A DNA stretch of 64,000 bases from Topomyia yanbarensis. Lineage: Eukaryota; Arthropoda; Insecta; Diptera; Culicidae. Both the position numbers and the translations under genes were made by a program. The notes under the pieces were generated by a model. That model worked only from the letters and a program-made list of their open reading frames with translations. It was not told the origin of the DNA and searched no databases. Where the stretch lies: NCBI RefSeq assembly GCF_030247195.1, contig NC_080672.1, positions 90,716,113 through 90,780,112 on the forward strand, in the 5' to 3' direction. Positions 54,590 through 64,000 of this stretch are shown here, in pieces; the stretch's first letter is position 1; every line of letters begins with the position of its first letter.

Positions 54590-57412
54590 TCACGATGGTG
54601 TTCTAGCCAATGGCGCTACTTTGTTAGTCCCTTCGCCATTTCCTCTGCAGCTCGGAGAGTATACTCGTAACCACTCTGTTGACAGCGTCCCAGATATGCT
54701 CGTCGTGGCACATCTCTTCGACGATATTATCCATTGTCACATCAGGCAAACCCCTTCGAACATCTCCAAATCGGATGCAGGTACTTCCGGAAGCATCCCT
54801 ACCCGAACAAAAACTGCGTCAAATGGAAGTTCACCTCTCCAAGTTTGCTATATATCCAAGCAGACATATTTGGGATCAGTCGGTGGGTGCAACGAGTCTA
54901 TTTGGACCAGTCTGCTTGCATTACGTGCATTTCTCCCCTGGTAGCATTCCACGTCCTCGGCCAGAGTGATGCACATGTGAATCATCCCGGCAATTACGCA
55001 TACCGACTCCGACGATATCGTTCTGTACACACTCGCGACACAAACAGCCATTAGGCGAAACTCGTCAACTTCGCCCGGTTTCGCTTTGAGTTCAGCGCAG
55101 CAGCCCAGGGCGGTACGCCATACCTCAGTATTGAGGAGGAGACACCCGCTAGGAGACGTCTCGAGCATTATCCTTGTCAATGCGTTAGTTGTCCTCGCAG
55201 CCTTCTCAAATACAAAGTCGACATGGCTGTTGTAATTTAATCGATGGTCGACCATCACACCCAGGTGCTTCAGCGCACGGATCGATGGGTTGGATTGTCC
55301 TCCAACGATGATCTCGACACGCTGGATTTTTTACAGTTGCTGACAAGCACTACCTCGGTCTTGTGGTAAGCCAGCTTCAACTTGACGTCAACCATCCAGG
55401 TTTCCACGATGCCTATTGTCTCTGCCGTCAACATCTCCATCTCCTCAAAGGTCTTGCCGGTTATCGTCTGGACAACATCATCTGCAAATCAGACGACCTC
55501 AACTCCTCTGGGCAGTTCCAGCGTTAACACTCCGTTGTACATTACATTCCAGAGCGTTGGGCCGAGTACTTCCGCCGTAACCCTAATCGACCTCTTCCCC
55601 ATGTTCGCTTCGTAGACCAGTACTCCGTTGTGGAAGTAATTTTTCAGAACCTTCCACAGATAGTCTTGAACCCGCATTCTGTGCAGCGCCTCGGCAATCG
55701 CCCACCAGCTAGCACTGTTGAACGCATTCTTCACGTCTATCGTTACCATGGCGCAATAGCGATTACCCCTTCACTTTTGCTTCAATGCTTTCTCCGCGTT
55801 CGCGATGACTGTGCGGATGGCTTCCACCGTCGATATCCCTTTCCGGAACCCGAACTGCCTCTGTTATAGTCCGTGCTCACTTTCAGCGCCAGGATCGCAG
55901 TCTTCAGTGTCATGTTGGGAATACCATCCGGTCCGGGAGCTTTCTTCGCTTTCAGGTCTTTTGCCACTATAAAAAGCTCGTCGTTGGAAACTTAATTGTC
56001 ACCAGCATTTCCACCGTCTGCATCAACGTACGGTGTAGGCGGCCATGCGGTTGGGTCGTGCTTCGGGAAAAGACCCGCCACGATAATTTTTAGTTTGTCG
56101 GCGCACATTTCGACTGGCGTCATTAGACCCTTCATCCTGGCCATAACGACACGGTAAGCATTGCCCCAGGGGTTGGCGTCTACTTATCTGCACAGCTCCT
56201 TGTAGCAGGAGGACTTGTTTAGCACTATCTAGCGTTTAACATCGGCCCTGGTGGTCCGGAATGTTACTTTACACCCTTCTCTAACTGCCTCAGATCTTGC
56301 TCTCTGAACGCGTCTTCTGGCTTTTAGGCAGGCAACCCGGAGGATGTTGAGCCTTTCGTTCCAGCAGTACTCCGGACGCAGGTAATTCCTCGGCTCCATT
56401 TTCCTCGGCATTGTTACATCACATGCCCTCGCTACTGTTTCCGACAGCTTTTCGGTGCTCGGAATTGGAGTGATGCTGTCAGCACGAAGTGCTTCCACAA
56501 AACGGTCCTTGTCAAACTCCTTTATTTTCTACTTCCGCTATAGCACAGTTCTTTCGCTCGCCAGTGCTCACTCTCCGCATTACAGTACAATTCCGCCGAC
56601 CAATGGTGTAGTGGATCGCCTGGTGGTCGCTATGGGTATACTGCTCACTAACTTGCCAATTCATGTTATCCATCAGCGACGCGCTGCAGAATGTTACGTC
56701 TAGGATGAATTCCCGGCCGTCTTTGCGGGATGTGCTAGTGGAACCTTCGTTGAATAGCCTTACGTCCAGCTTTGCCAGTGCTTCCAATCGGCTGTAACCT
56801 CTTGCGTTGGTCAGCCTGCTACCCCACTCCACGGCCCAAGCGTTAAAGTCCCCTCCTATAACATTCGTAACGTTCGTCCGATTAACGAGTCGGTTAGCGC
56901 GTACAGCATCCGCTTGTATTGCTCTTGTGTCCATCTTGGGGGAGCGTAGCAGCTACAGACGAATCCTGGCGATCACGAAGCCTTTTTGTCTGTTATCCAC
57001 CACCTCTTGTACAGGAAAACCGCCTATCACTTGGATTGCCACCACCCCTGCACTATCCACCACCCAGTTATCGTTATCGGGAGGAACACGATACGGGTCT
57101 TTTTTTTACAATGGAGAAGACCTTTACGCCCTAGCCCAGTACACGTGCTATTGGTAGGGTCCAATCTACCACACGGGGTGCACTGGGGGCGTGTCGGGCT
57201 CGAATGGTGACGCTGCCATTAATACCGACTAAACTCCTTTGGGCTCCGCCATCATTCCTCCCAGGAACTACCTCTCGGTATTACTTCTGGGGGGATTACG
57301 GGTACGGGTCTGCAACAATTGCAACGTCGCACTTCGTTTCTGTTGTTGACTGCCACAACAGTTGCTGTGCAATGTCTCAATGATTGGGGTTAAGCTGGGT
57401 TATCTCCATCAT
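54590..57412 (-). pseudogene. ORF2 of retrotransposon copy 2, broken
   Basis: Its ATG (57412-57410) overlaps the ORF1 stop as ATGA, a common arrangement for coupled translation; an in-frame stop follows after 11 codons. The endonuclease GGDFNAWAVEWGS block is at 56512-56934. RT motifs are KKAPGPDGIPN (near 55930), VTIDVKNAFNSASW (55489-55749, motif A Asp intact) and FADD (near 55490), with a TGA immediately before FADD (55499-55501). Against copy 1, roughly 230 bp covering LLPKPGKPP and following RT motifs are deleted near 55880, and the C-terminal HRFGHVSSPLCPEC block is deleted near 54775. It is incapable of activity as it stands. Confidence 0.8.
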
Positions 57413-58875
57413 TGTTGGATTGCCTTCGCCTTTTTGTACGCAGTGCATTTGAAGCCTCCCGTCGTGTGGTCATTTCCGTCCTCCGGTTTGCAGATCATGC
57501 ACCTTGGTTGCTTCGTGCAGTCTCTAGCAATGTGCCCCTTTCTTCGGCATTTTCTACACAGTGCAGACCTGTCCGGGCCGAAGCATCGCTCCATCTGTTT
57601 GGTAACTCGCGGAGCGACTCTCAATGAGCACACCGACCATCCGACTTTTATCTTGCCGGTCTCTGCCAGTTTGTTGTTTACCACTGGTAGTTGAATCGCC
57701 GCCTTTTGGGTGCTTCCATACGATTTCCAAATCCGGATAGTCGCCGGTACGTCCAGTTTACGCTGTTTGATCAGTGCACCCTTCAGTTCTTCGACGGTCG
57801 TTATCTCGTCTAGACCCTTGCATTCGACTACGGCTTCTTGCGACAGAGCGCTTACGTTTCCTTCGCTGCCCAAGAATTTAGCATCGAACTCGCGCTAGGT
57901 CGAGCTCATGACGGAAGAATTCTTCTTCAACTCGAAGATCATCTCACCTTTCTGAGTGCGTCTCGTTTAACGAAGTTCTCTCCCAACTCCTTCAACTCTG
58001 GGTTCTCTTTCACTTTCTTAAGAAGAGCGGCGTAGGACGTCGTATCGTTCGCTTCGATGATCAGTGCATCTCCTTTTAGCGCCTTCTGACAAGCCTAAGG
58101 TTTTCCTTCCTTCTTCTGTTCACTTTTTTGCTCTTCCTTCTTCTTCTGCTGTTTCCCGTGTTTCTCCTTCCGACCTACAACGGTACTCCAGCTTTCTCCC
58201 TGTGGGGTCTCGTCTTTTTCTTTGGCAACGGAAACAGCAACAGCATCATCGAGCGTCTGCTTTTTGGGTCCGCCTGGTCTTCCGTCTCCTGGCGAGGATC
58301 TTGTCCTCTTTGGAGTTACGGAAACTGGCTTGTTCTCCACACCAATCTGCTTCTCCTTACCTTGCTTCGCAGGAGCTGGGAAGATAGTAGCCTTAGCGGA
58401 CGCCAATGCTCGCTCAGCTACATCAGCCCCCCGCGTTGCCGTGTCATACTCAATACTCATTCACGGCAGACAGTAGCGCCTTTCGGATTCTGATTGCCAT
58501 CTCTTTAATGTTTTTACGGACATTGTTTTTCGCATCCAAAAACTTGTGGAGCTCCTCTACCAAGTGCATCGTTGCCACTACTTTTGGCTCCTCCGGGATA
58601 TACTTCATCCCGCTCTGCTCTGGCTGTTGTTGCCGCCGTTGCTGCTGCTTCTCCTCCTCTTACTTTTGCTGAATGAGTTGAGCTGCTGCTGGTGGTGGTG
58701 ACCTCACCAACCCACCTTTGGCGAACGGATTCGCCGTACCTGCTCCGTATATGTTAGTTTCTTGTTTTTTCTCCATTTTAATGGATCCCAATTCTGGGCT
58801 GCTATCTCCTCTCGTTGTACATCGTCGCCTCTCGTTAAGCAGGGATGTCATGCAAGGGATGACACTATCCTTCAT
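57409..58875 (-). pseudogene. ORF1 (gag-like, zinc-knuckle) of retrotransposon copy 2, broken
   Basis: It starts MKDSVIPCM at 58875 with in-frame or near-frame stops, for example after AAAQLIQQK (58660) and after KKEGKP (58095). A Lys/Glu/Gln-rich middle is followed by a last open block (57409-57873) with CRKCRRKGHIARDC (CCHC knuckle) and CMICKPEDGNDH followed by a Cys (a second, variant knuckle). These RNA-binding knuckles are typical of non-LTR retrotransposon ORF1 proteins that coat the element RNA. The end overlaps ORF2. Confidence 0.78.
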
Positions 58876-59107
58876 GGGGAGTAATGTTCAGAGCCGGGTC
58901 GGAGTAAAATCGGGAATGCTTTAATCGAACCTAGTACCATCAACTAAATAATGACGAGTTTGAACGTACCCGGGGACCTGCCAGGGTTTTGTTGGGACCG
59001 AGGCAACCGTGCTGTTAGCCCGCTCGCCATTTCAAATCGGTGTCATCCTTCCCTACTCAGGGAGTGGGACAAGGGAGCACCTTGTCGTCCGTGCTGCCCC
59101 AAGTTTA

Positions 59108-59845
59108 TGTGACCAACAAATGCACATCGGTTACTCGAAGATGGCTGAATTAATTTTATCAAACTTAGTCTCAAATGAAAGGTACATTTTTCCCATAGGC
59201 TGCTGTTGAATTTTATAAAATACTGACTTTCGGTTCCGGAGCTACGGGTTGAAGACAGCGGCCACACAGCAAATTCACATGTTTTGCCTTTTTCACATAG
59301 AAAGATTATGCAGTCACTCTGAACATCGACAACCTAATCCTATTTTTTTAATGATATAGGTTTTCTGTATTTTAACAGGGGCGTAGTTAGGGGTATGCGG
59401 CGAGGGGTTACCACCCCCCCCCCTCCCACAACACACCACCCTTCCCAAAATCACCCTTCCCTCATCCTGCCCCCCACGAATAAAATTTCCTAGTTCCTCC
59501 AGAATAAACTTTCCTAGTGGGTCTGAAAAACTGGTGAAAAATTTTGTTTAAAATCATTTTGAGTTTGAAACTAATCAAAATTTAAAATTTCTCAACAAGT
59601 TGAAATTTTTTAGCGTGGTTCGGACCCGAGCCTTCTTCCTGGATCCGCTGCTGGTTTCTAGTGTTTCAGCGTTGACACATAACATCTCAGGTTCGTGACT
59701 GTCGATCCATTGTATGTATGTGCAAATCGTACTGAATATGTAATATAAATTTTCACCATTATATTGAACATAACCAGCCATGGAATCGTAGTTTGGACAA
59801 ATGAGAAAGGCACAATTGCACTACTAAGTGGATTGAAATAGGTTT
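59108..59845 (-). mobile_element. family A composite: long-type fragment and short type
   Basis: On the minus strand a short-type copy (59279-59845; right terminus GTGGATTGAAATAGG, end CACATAGAAAGATTATGC) is followed by a long-type fragment (59108-59278; CTTTCGGTTCCGGAGC). This is the same module order as at 27294-28003. The short-type interior near 59640-59690 preserves the uninterrupted target of the 39133-41130 hAT-like element. The retrotransposon copy 2 begins at the left edge. Confidence 0.72.
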
Positions 59846-62736
59846 TCTTTATTCGGCTTGTTATGATTCCTTTAATTACTGTATCCTAAATTTGATTCAT
59901 ACTAATACTCACTACCTCTATTAATTGCATATTTTCTCATATGCACTAACAATCTCTTCCATTCCAAACGTACAAACGCTCGTGGCCTTCGCGATAACCT
60001 AAACCTAGTCACAAACGTGAACATGAAATTACAATCATCTATACATACTTACGCCCGCGATCTCGTCAACATTAAAACACCCCGGTGATGAATGGTTCAG
60101 TACTTAAAAATTTACAGAAAGTTTGACCGGGAACCCATATACATAGATTTCAATTCAAATTCAAACGCATAAGGGGTAAATAACTGTTCACAATTTATAT
60201 TTTCAAAAACCGGCAGCCTAGTATAACGATAATACCTGAAAACAAAGGTGTGCTCCACGATAACGTGGTAACAATCTTAGTAAGTGTTTAAGAAAATCAG
60301 TGTATCTTGTATCGTATATGTGACTAAGTGTAATTGTTTTAGATTCCTCGAAAAAGGCGCAATATATGTCGCCGAAACGTCGGATAAAAAGACATATAAA
60401 CCGTGTTTGACATTTTCTCCAGACTGAAAACCGAAATATATCCTCAAACCAGGGATTGTAATTCTCTCTCACTCACGTGAGAAGTAGCTTATCCGATGTA
60501 CAACTTTTCCGAAATAAGATGAGTCGCAAAATTCTCCGGCTCCACAAATAGCGTGAGAATGATTTTCCGGATAAAATTTATTTGACTTTTTCCTTCTCAC
60601 CGGAGAAGGTGATAAAATTTAAATTTCGTGGAAATCAATAAAAACTTAAAAAAATACACTTAATTACAAAAAAAGCGGCAAAGAAGTATGATAGACTTGT
60701 TTTATCGTGTTTTGGAATAACGACAGCAAAGCAGGGAACGCAAAAAGGATACCGTGATAAACTCATTCACTCATTCTCCGGCTGTTTTATTTATCCGGAG
60801 AAGTTGTGTGAGTGCCAATAACTTTTCGTGTGAAAATGTGAGTTTTTATTGTCGCAGTAGCAAACTATCCGGGCGCATTTACTCATATGAGCGATAAATG
60901 CAATGCCTCAAACAGATAATTTGTGTAGTGCTTAGCCAAAATATGTAGCTACGGATCATCCAATGGGGCGGTGCTAATAATGTTAAAATACATTCGCTCG
61001 CCTGTCAAATAGCACGTACTAATCATAGCGCAAAAATGACTGCTTTCACCAAATCTGTTTTTAATTTTTCAGTTTAGAAACTTCAATATTAAATAGTGAC
61101 GCCTAATTTTGATCAAGCGACCAAAAATTCTGATTATTTCGTTCTATATAATAACAGTTATTCGCGTTTGAAAGCTTGGAAACTATTCCAGTAGACAATC
61201 TCGAAACGTCTTTCTATTTCAAAAAAAAATCGCTCTGCTGGCAGAATTTAAACCTAACATCCCTCTCGGCTTCGTCTCTACTGCATTACCCTATGCTGCA
61301 GAACTGTGATGATTGAAGAGGCTCCTGCACATAAAATAGTGAAGGTATACAAACTTCTCAGATGACCAGCTTGAGTTTGTATCCACGAGTGGTAACCCAA
61401 CAAACATTTCGTGGTTTTATAAACGTTTTAACAGTTGCTTTATTCAGCTCTAGCCGAACATTGGAAGTATACGTGTAATCATATATCGTTTATTCCACCC
61501 TTAAACATCCGGGATTTGGAGAATTTATTCAGCTTGTCTGATTAAGAAACATGAAAGAACAATTCTTCAGCACGTATAAAGCCTGATGAAAACAACAGTT
61601 CAGCTTTATCAATAAACCTTTTCATTACCGCTATTCAGCTGAGAGAATTATCATAGGAAAATTGTTAAAAAAGACATTTATTTCAAGTTACACACGCCAT
61701 CAATCTCTTTGAAAGCCATATTCTTTTATTTGTGTTACGCTACAGTTAGAGAAAAATTGTATTACCTTGTTGGATATCACATCACGTACCTGGATCCGAA
61801 CCAGCAACCTGTTGAATACTAAGCACTTACCTTACTGTCTGCACCAATCTTGCATACATTGAATGCTTAAGATTTCACCGATGTACCGACAAGTCTAGGC
61901 TGCTGAATAGAGTCTGTACAAAGGCTACAGTAGGCTTCTATAGATTTGAGTGAACCTAGTTGGCTTGGGTTCGAATCCCAACCTACGATAATTTTTTTAT
62001 TTCAATTTTTTTTTAATTAATAATTTTTAGAACATTCGGGAATTTTAAATTAGATAATTTATTTCAAAAATGATGATTATAGTCGTTTTTGTTTCCAAGG
62101 TGAGGATTTATGGTTGTCACAAAACATTTAGATAAGGAAAAATGGGTGTTATATGAAAGTGGTGGTAACTGAATGATGGATTGAAGTCATTTATAATTCT
62201 AAGGTGGCAATCTCCTCAATTTATTTACCACTCCCTGCCAAATGATTTTCTTTGCATTGTGATTTTTTTGGTAAGCGGAAGTCGCTGTTCGAATTCAATA
62301 GTTTATTTATTTATATCAATAAAGTTCGCCAGCGTGAATAATCATTTCATTGTACCTTTGTTTGCAAGTGGATGGATAGAAAAAAATCATGGTAACAATG
62401 CTGGTGTCAAAAATTTATAGCAAGGTTGGAAAAAAAAGTTTCTCTTGTGTTCAATATGAGAATACAGGTAAACTTCGATATAACGTACATCTCGGTTTAA
62501 AAATTGTACATTATATCGAATTGTACGTTATATCGAAGCATGCAAAATGTTCAAAGAATTGTTGTTCATGGTACTTTATTTTGTAGAATTTCGATAACGC
62601 GTAACTAATTTTGAAAATCTAACCTACCTAGCAGTGCGAAACAACTTTTCTAATAAGAAAATTATAGTGGATCCATAAAAAAGATGCCATAATCAATTTT
62701 TTTGCTTATATGAATTAAATTTATTGAAAATATTCT
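59846..62736. other. mostly single-copy looking stretch with small repeat signals
   Basis: A GAAACGTCGG box preceded by a GGCG/CGCC stem lies at 60356-60383. tRNA-like B boxes lie near 61796 (minus, GGTTCGGATCC) and 61971 (plus, GGTTCGAATCC), the latter after TAGTTGG, so SINE fragments are likely. At 62473-62488 and 62523-62538 a perfect 16-bp inverted repeat (CTTCGATATAACGTAC) suggests a MITE end. No gene is recognised. Confidence 0.4.
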
Positions 62737-62904
62737 TTTTTTATTTTGATTTTAGAGGTTTTAACCTTAGGGTCATTCGCCTCTTTGTTGGGTTAGAGAA
62801 ATCTCTTTAGAAAAATCTCTAACACTATGTGCGGGGTTGGGAATTGAACCCAGGTGAGCTGCGTATAAGGCAATCGAGTTACCAACTACGCTATCTCTAC
62901 CTCC
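62737..62904 (-). repeat. tRNA-derived SINE with perfect 11-bp target duplication
   Basis: On the minus strand: a head with TAGCGTAGTTGGTAA-type A box and a B-box region (GGTTCAATTCC, one change from consensus), a body with GAATGACCCTAAGGTTAAAA, and an A-rich tail (AAAATCAAAATAAAAAA). GAAAATATTCT occurs at 62726-62736 and again at 62905-62915. This gives exact borders and shows insertion by retroposition. Confidence 0.88.
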
Positions 62905-62915
62905 GAAAATATTCT

Positions 62916-64000
62916 CTATTCTGACTCCTTTCCTAATTATTAAATCATTAATTATTATTTTGTCTGGGCTTGTAAAGTGTTTTTAATATTCCCACCGTCT
63001 GCGCCTCATACAATAAAAGCAATTAATTGAACTTTAATCATTAAAATAGAGTATAAAGATCAACTTGTATCCACGATTCAAAAATTTCTTAAGATATATT
63101 TCAGTCCTCTAACCGATTTCCTAAATACCCCAAACCGGTCGTGAAGCGTGCACAGTTGTCCGTGTAACTACAAATATGATCTCTCTCTTTTTGTGGCACA
63201 GCATGCCGTGGAACTTAAACGTTGTCATTCGACCCAGAGAATCAGATTCCGCAGTCCCGAAACCAACCAACAATGGTTAAACAAATATTATCAATTTTAG
63301 TATTCAGTTAGAACTTAGGGGAGACTGGGGCTAGTTGGCTGTGTTTTCAGTTTTCATTTTTTACCGCTTTGATGTACCTAGATTTTGCAAAATAGAACAC
63401 GTGGCATGGAAGGGCAGACTGTTGGCAACATCTCTGAATTTTATTAAAATGTTTGATGCATTGTCTCCATTTTTAGAGACAAAAACATGTGACGCGGAAA
63501 AACCGCCAACTTACCCCGGTCCCGCGAGAAGTTGGCGGTATGTATAGATGAACCATAAAATAAGCAATCAAATGGAGAATCAAATACTTCATGGGTCCTT
63601 TTGGAACGTGCTGAATGTCTTTTCAAGAAAACTGTATATTAATCGACATTTGCTATTATATTTCAGTCTCAATATCCCGGAATATTGACTTTGACGCGTA
63701 CTCCATATTCAATAGCAAATTTTCGAAATTCTTCAGGTGACTAGCCGAAGTAAATATTTCCGGCATTGACGAGATACACAAGAAAAAGATTTTCTTACTT
63801 TGGAATGAATTCCAGAAATAAAATTTTTTGATGACTATTTTTGCATCGTAAATAGTACCGCAAACTTTCTCCGCGAGCAGCACCGCCATCACCCTAAATA
63901 ACACAGTGTTTAAAATTTAGGAAATTTACTAGGTATGCTCGAAAATACAATATCGCTCACAACTTCCACAATACAAAATGTTTTGCAACCAAAATACATT
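62916..64000. other. non-coding stretch to the window end
   Basis: 63317-63540 begins with TTAGGGGAGACTGGGGCTAG and has a partial inverse near 63505-63520 (TTACCCCGGTC), resembling one end of a TA-type MITE; the other end was not found. Otherwise short frames only, no gene recognised. Confidence 0.35.

Larger units (their letters stand above)
54306..59105 (-). mobile_element. R1/LOA-like non-LTR retrotransposon, copy 2, nearly full length
   Basis: A minus-strand element of about 4.8 kb with a 5' UTR (about 58876-59105), ORF1, ORF2 and part of the 3' region. Similarity to copy 1 stops at about 54306 (CTTCCGGTTCACTGGC / TTTCCGGTTCACTGGC), so the last part of the 3' region is missing or replaced. 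It lies inside family A material: a long-type fragment begins directly at 59108. The exact 5' end is inferred from that neighbour. Confidence 0.78.

Noticed and set aside
60451..60910. Possible MITE with CTCACTCACGTGAG and CTCATATGAG ends
   Set aside because: The ends agree too poorly and no target duplication was found.
63317..63540. MITE starting TTAGGGGAGACTGGGGC
   Set aside because: Only one convincing end is visible; the inverse near 63510 is partial and lacks the terminal bases.

Overview
The window is animal nuclear DNA, AT-rich and dominated by transposable elements. It fits a culicine (Aedes-like) mosquito best: it holds a relic of the mosquito-type DD37E mariner transposase, R1/LOA-like non-LTR retrotransposons, TTAA- and TA-flanked MITEs and tRNA-derived SINEs, and the one clear host gene is a capricious/tartan-type leucine-rich-repeat protein. 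The species call is an inference; no rRNA, mitochondrial or other diagnostic marker is present.

Host genes. The only confidently coding gene is an intronless 594-codon leucine-rich-repeat transmembrane protein on the minus strand (22695-24479), with a CpG-rich 5' flank (about 24480-25500). Just past its 3' end, a short minus-strand segment (21395-21482) with a good start context, a hydrophobic N-terminus and a consensus splice donor is offered as the first coding exon of a second gene whose later exons were not found. A 133-codon open frame at 42748-43149 is unrecognised.

Repeats, left to right. The first 20 kb hold a tiny CGCGTAAA MITE cut by the window edge (1-112), a TTAA MITE (1120-1229), a wide-spaced inverted-repeat element (2514-3267) and a long array of one modular repeat family, called family A here, in both orientations (5183-10497, 12684-13966, 14839-15426). 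Inside or beside it lie a 1.45 kb fold-back element with an 8-bp target duplication (6157-7604), TTAA elements (8632-9158, 18243-18695) and TA-flanked MITEs (11370-12306, 19461-20156, 20533-20975). From 26.7 to 28.6 kb a mariner DD37E relic is split by a family A insertion and by a 279-bp hairpin-containing insertion. An R1/LOA-like copy lies at about 28690-32440 and a fuller one at about 54306-59105, both broken. Between them are three hAT-like elements with 8-bp duplications (36878-38743, 39133-41130, 45378-48571); the last sits inside a TA-flanked element (44861-48762). SINE heads with pol III A and B boxes occur at 3.3, 34.8, 42.4, 48.3 and 62.8 kb.

No operon-like or defence-like gene system was found. 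The most informative content is the nesting history: several insertions can be read exactly because a target duplication, or an uninterrupted copy of the target, is present in the same window.
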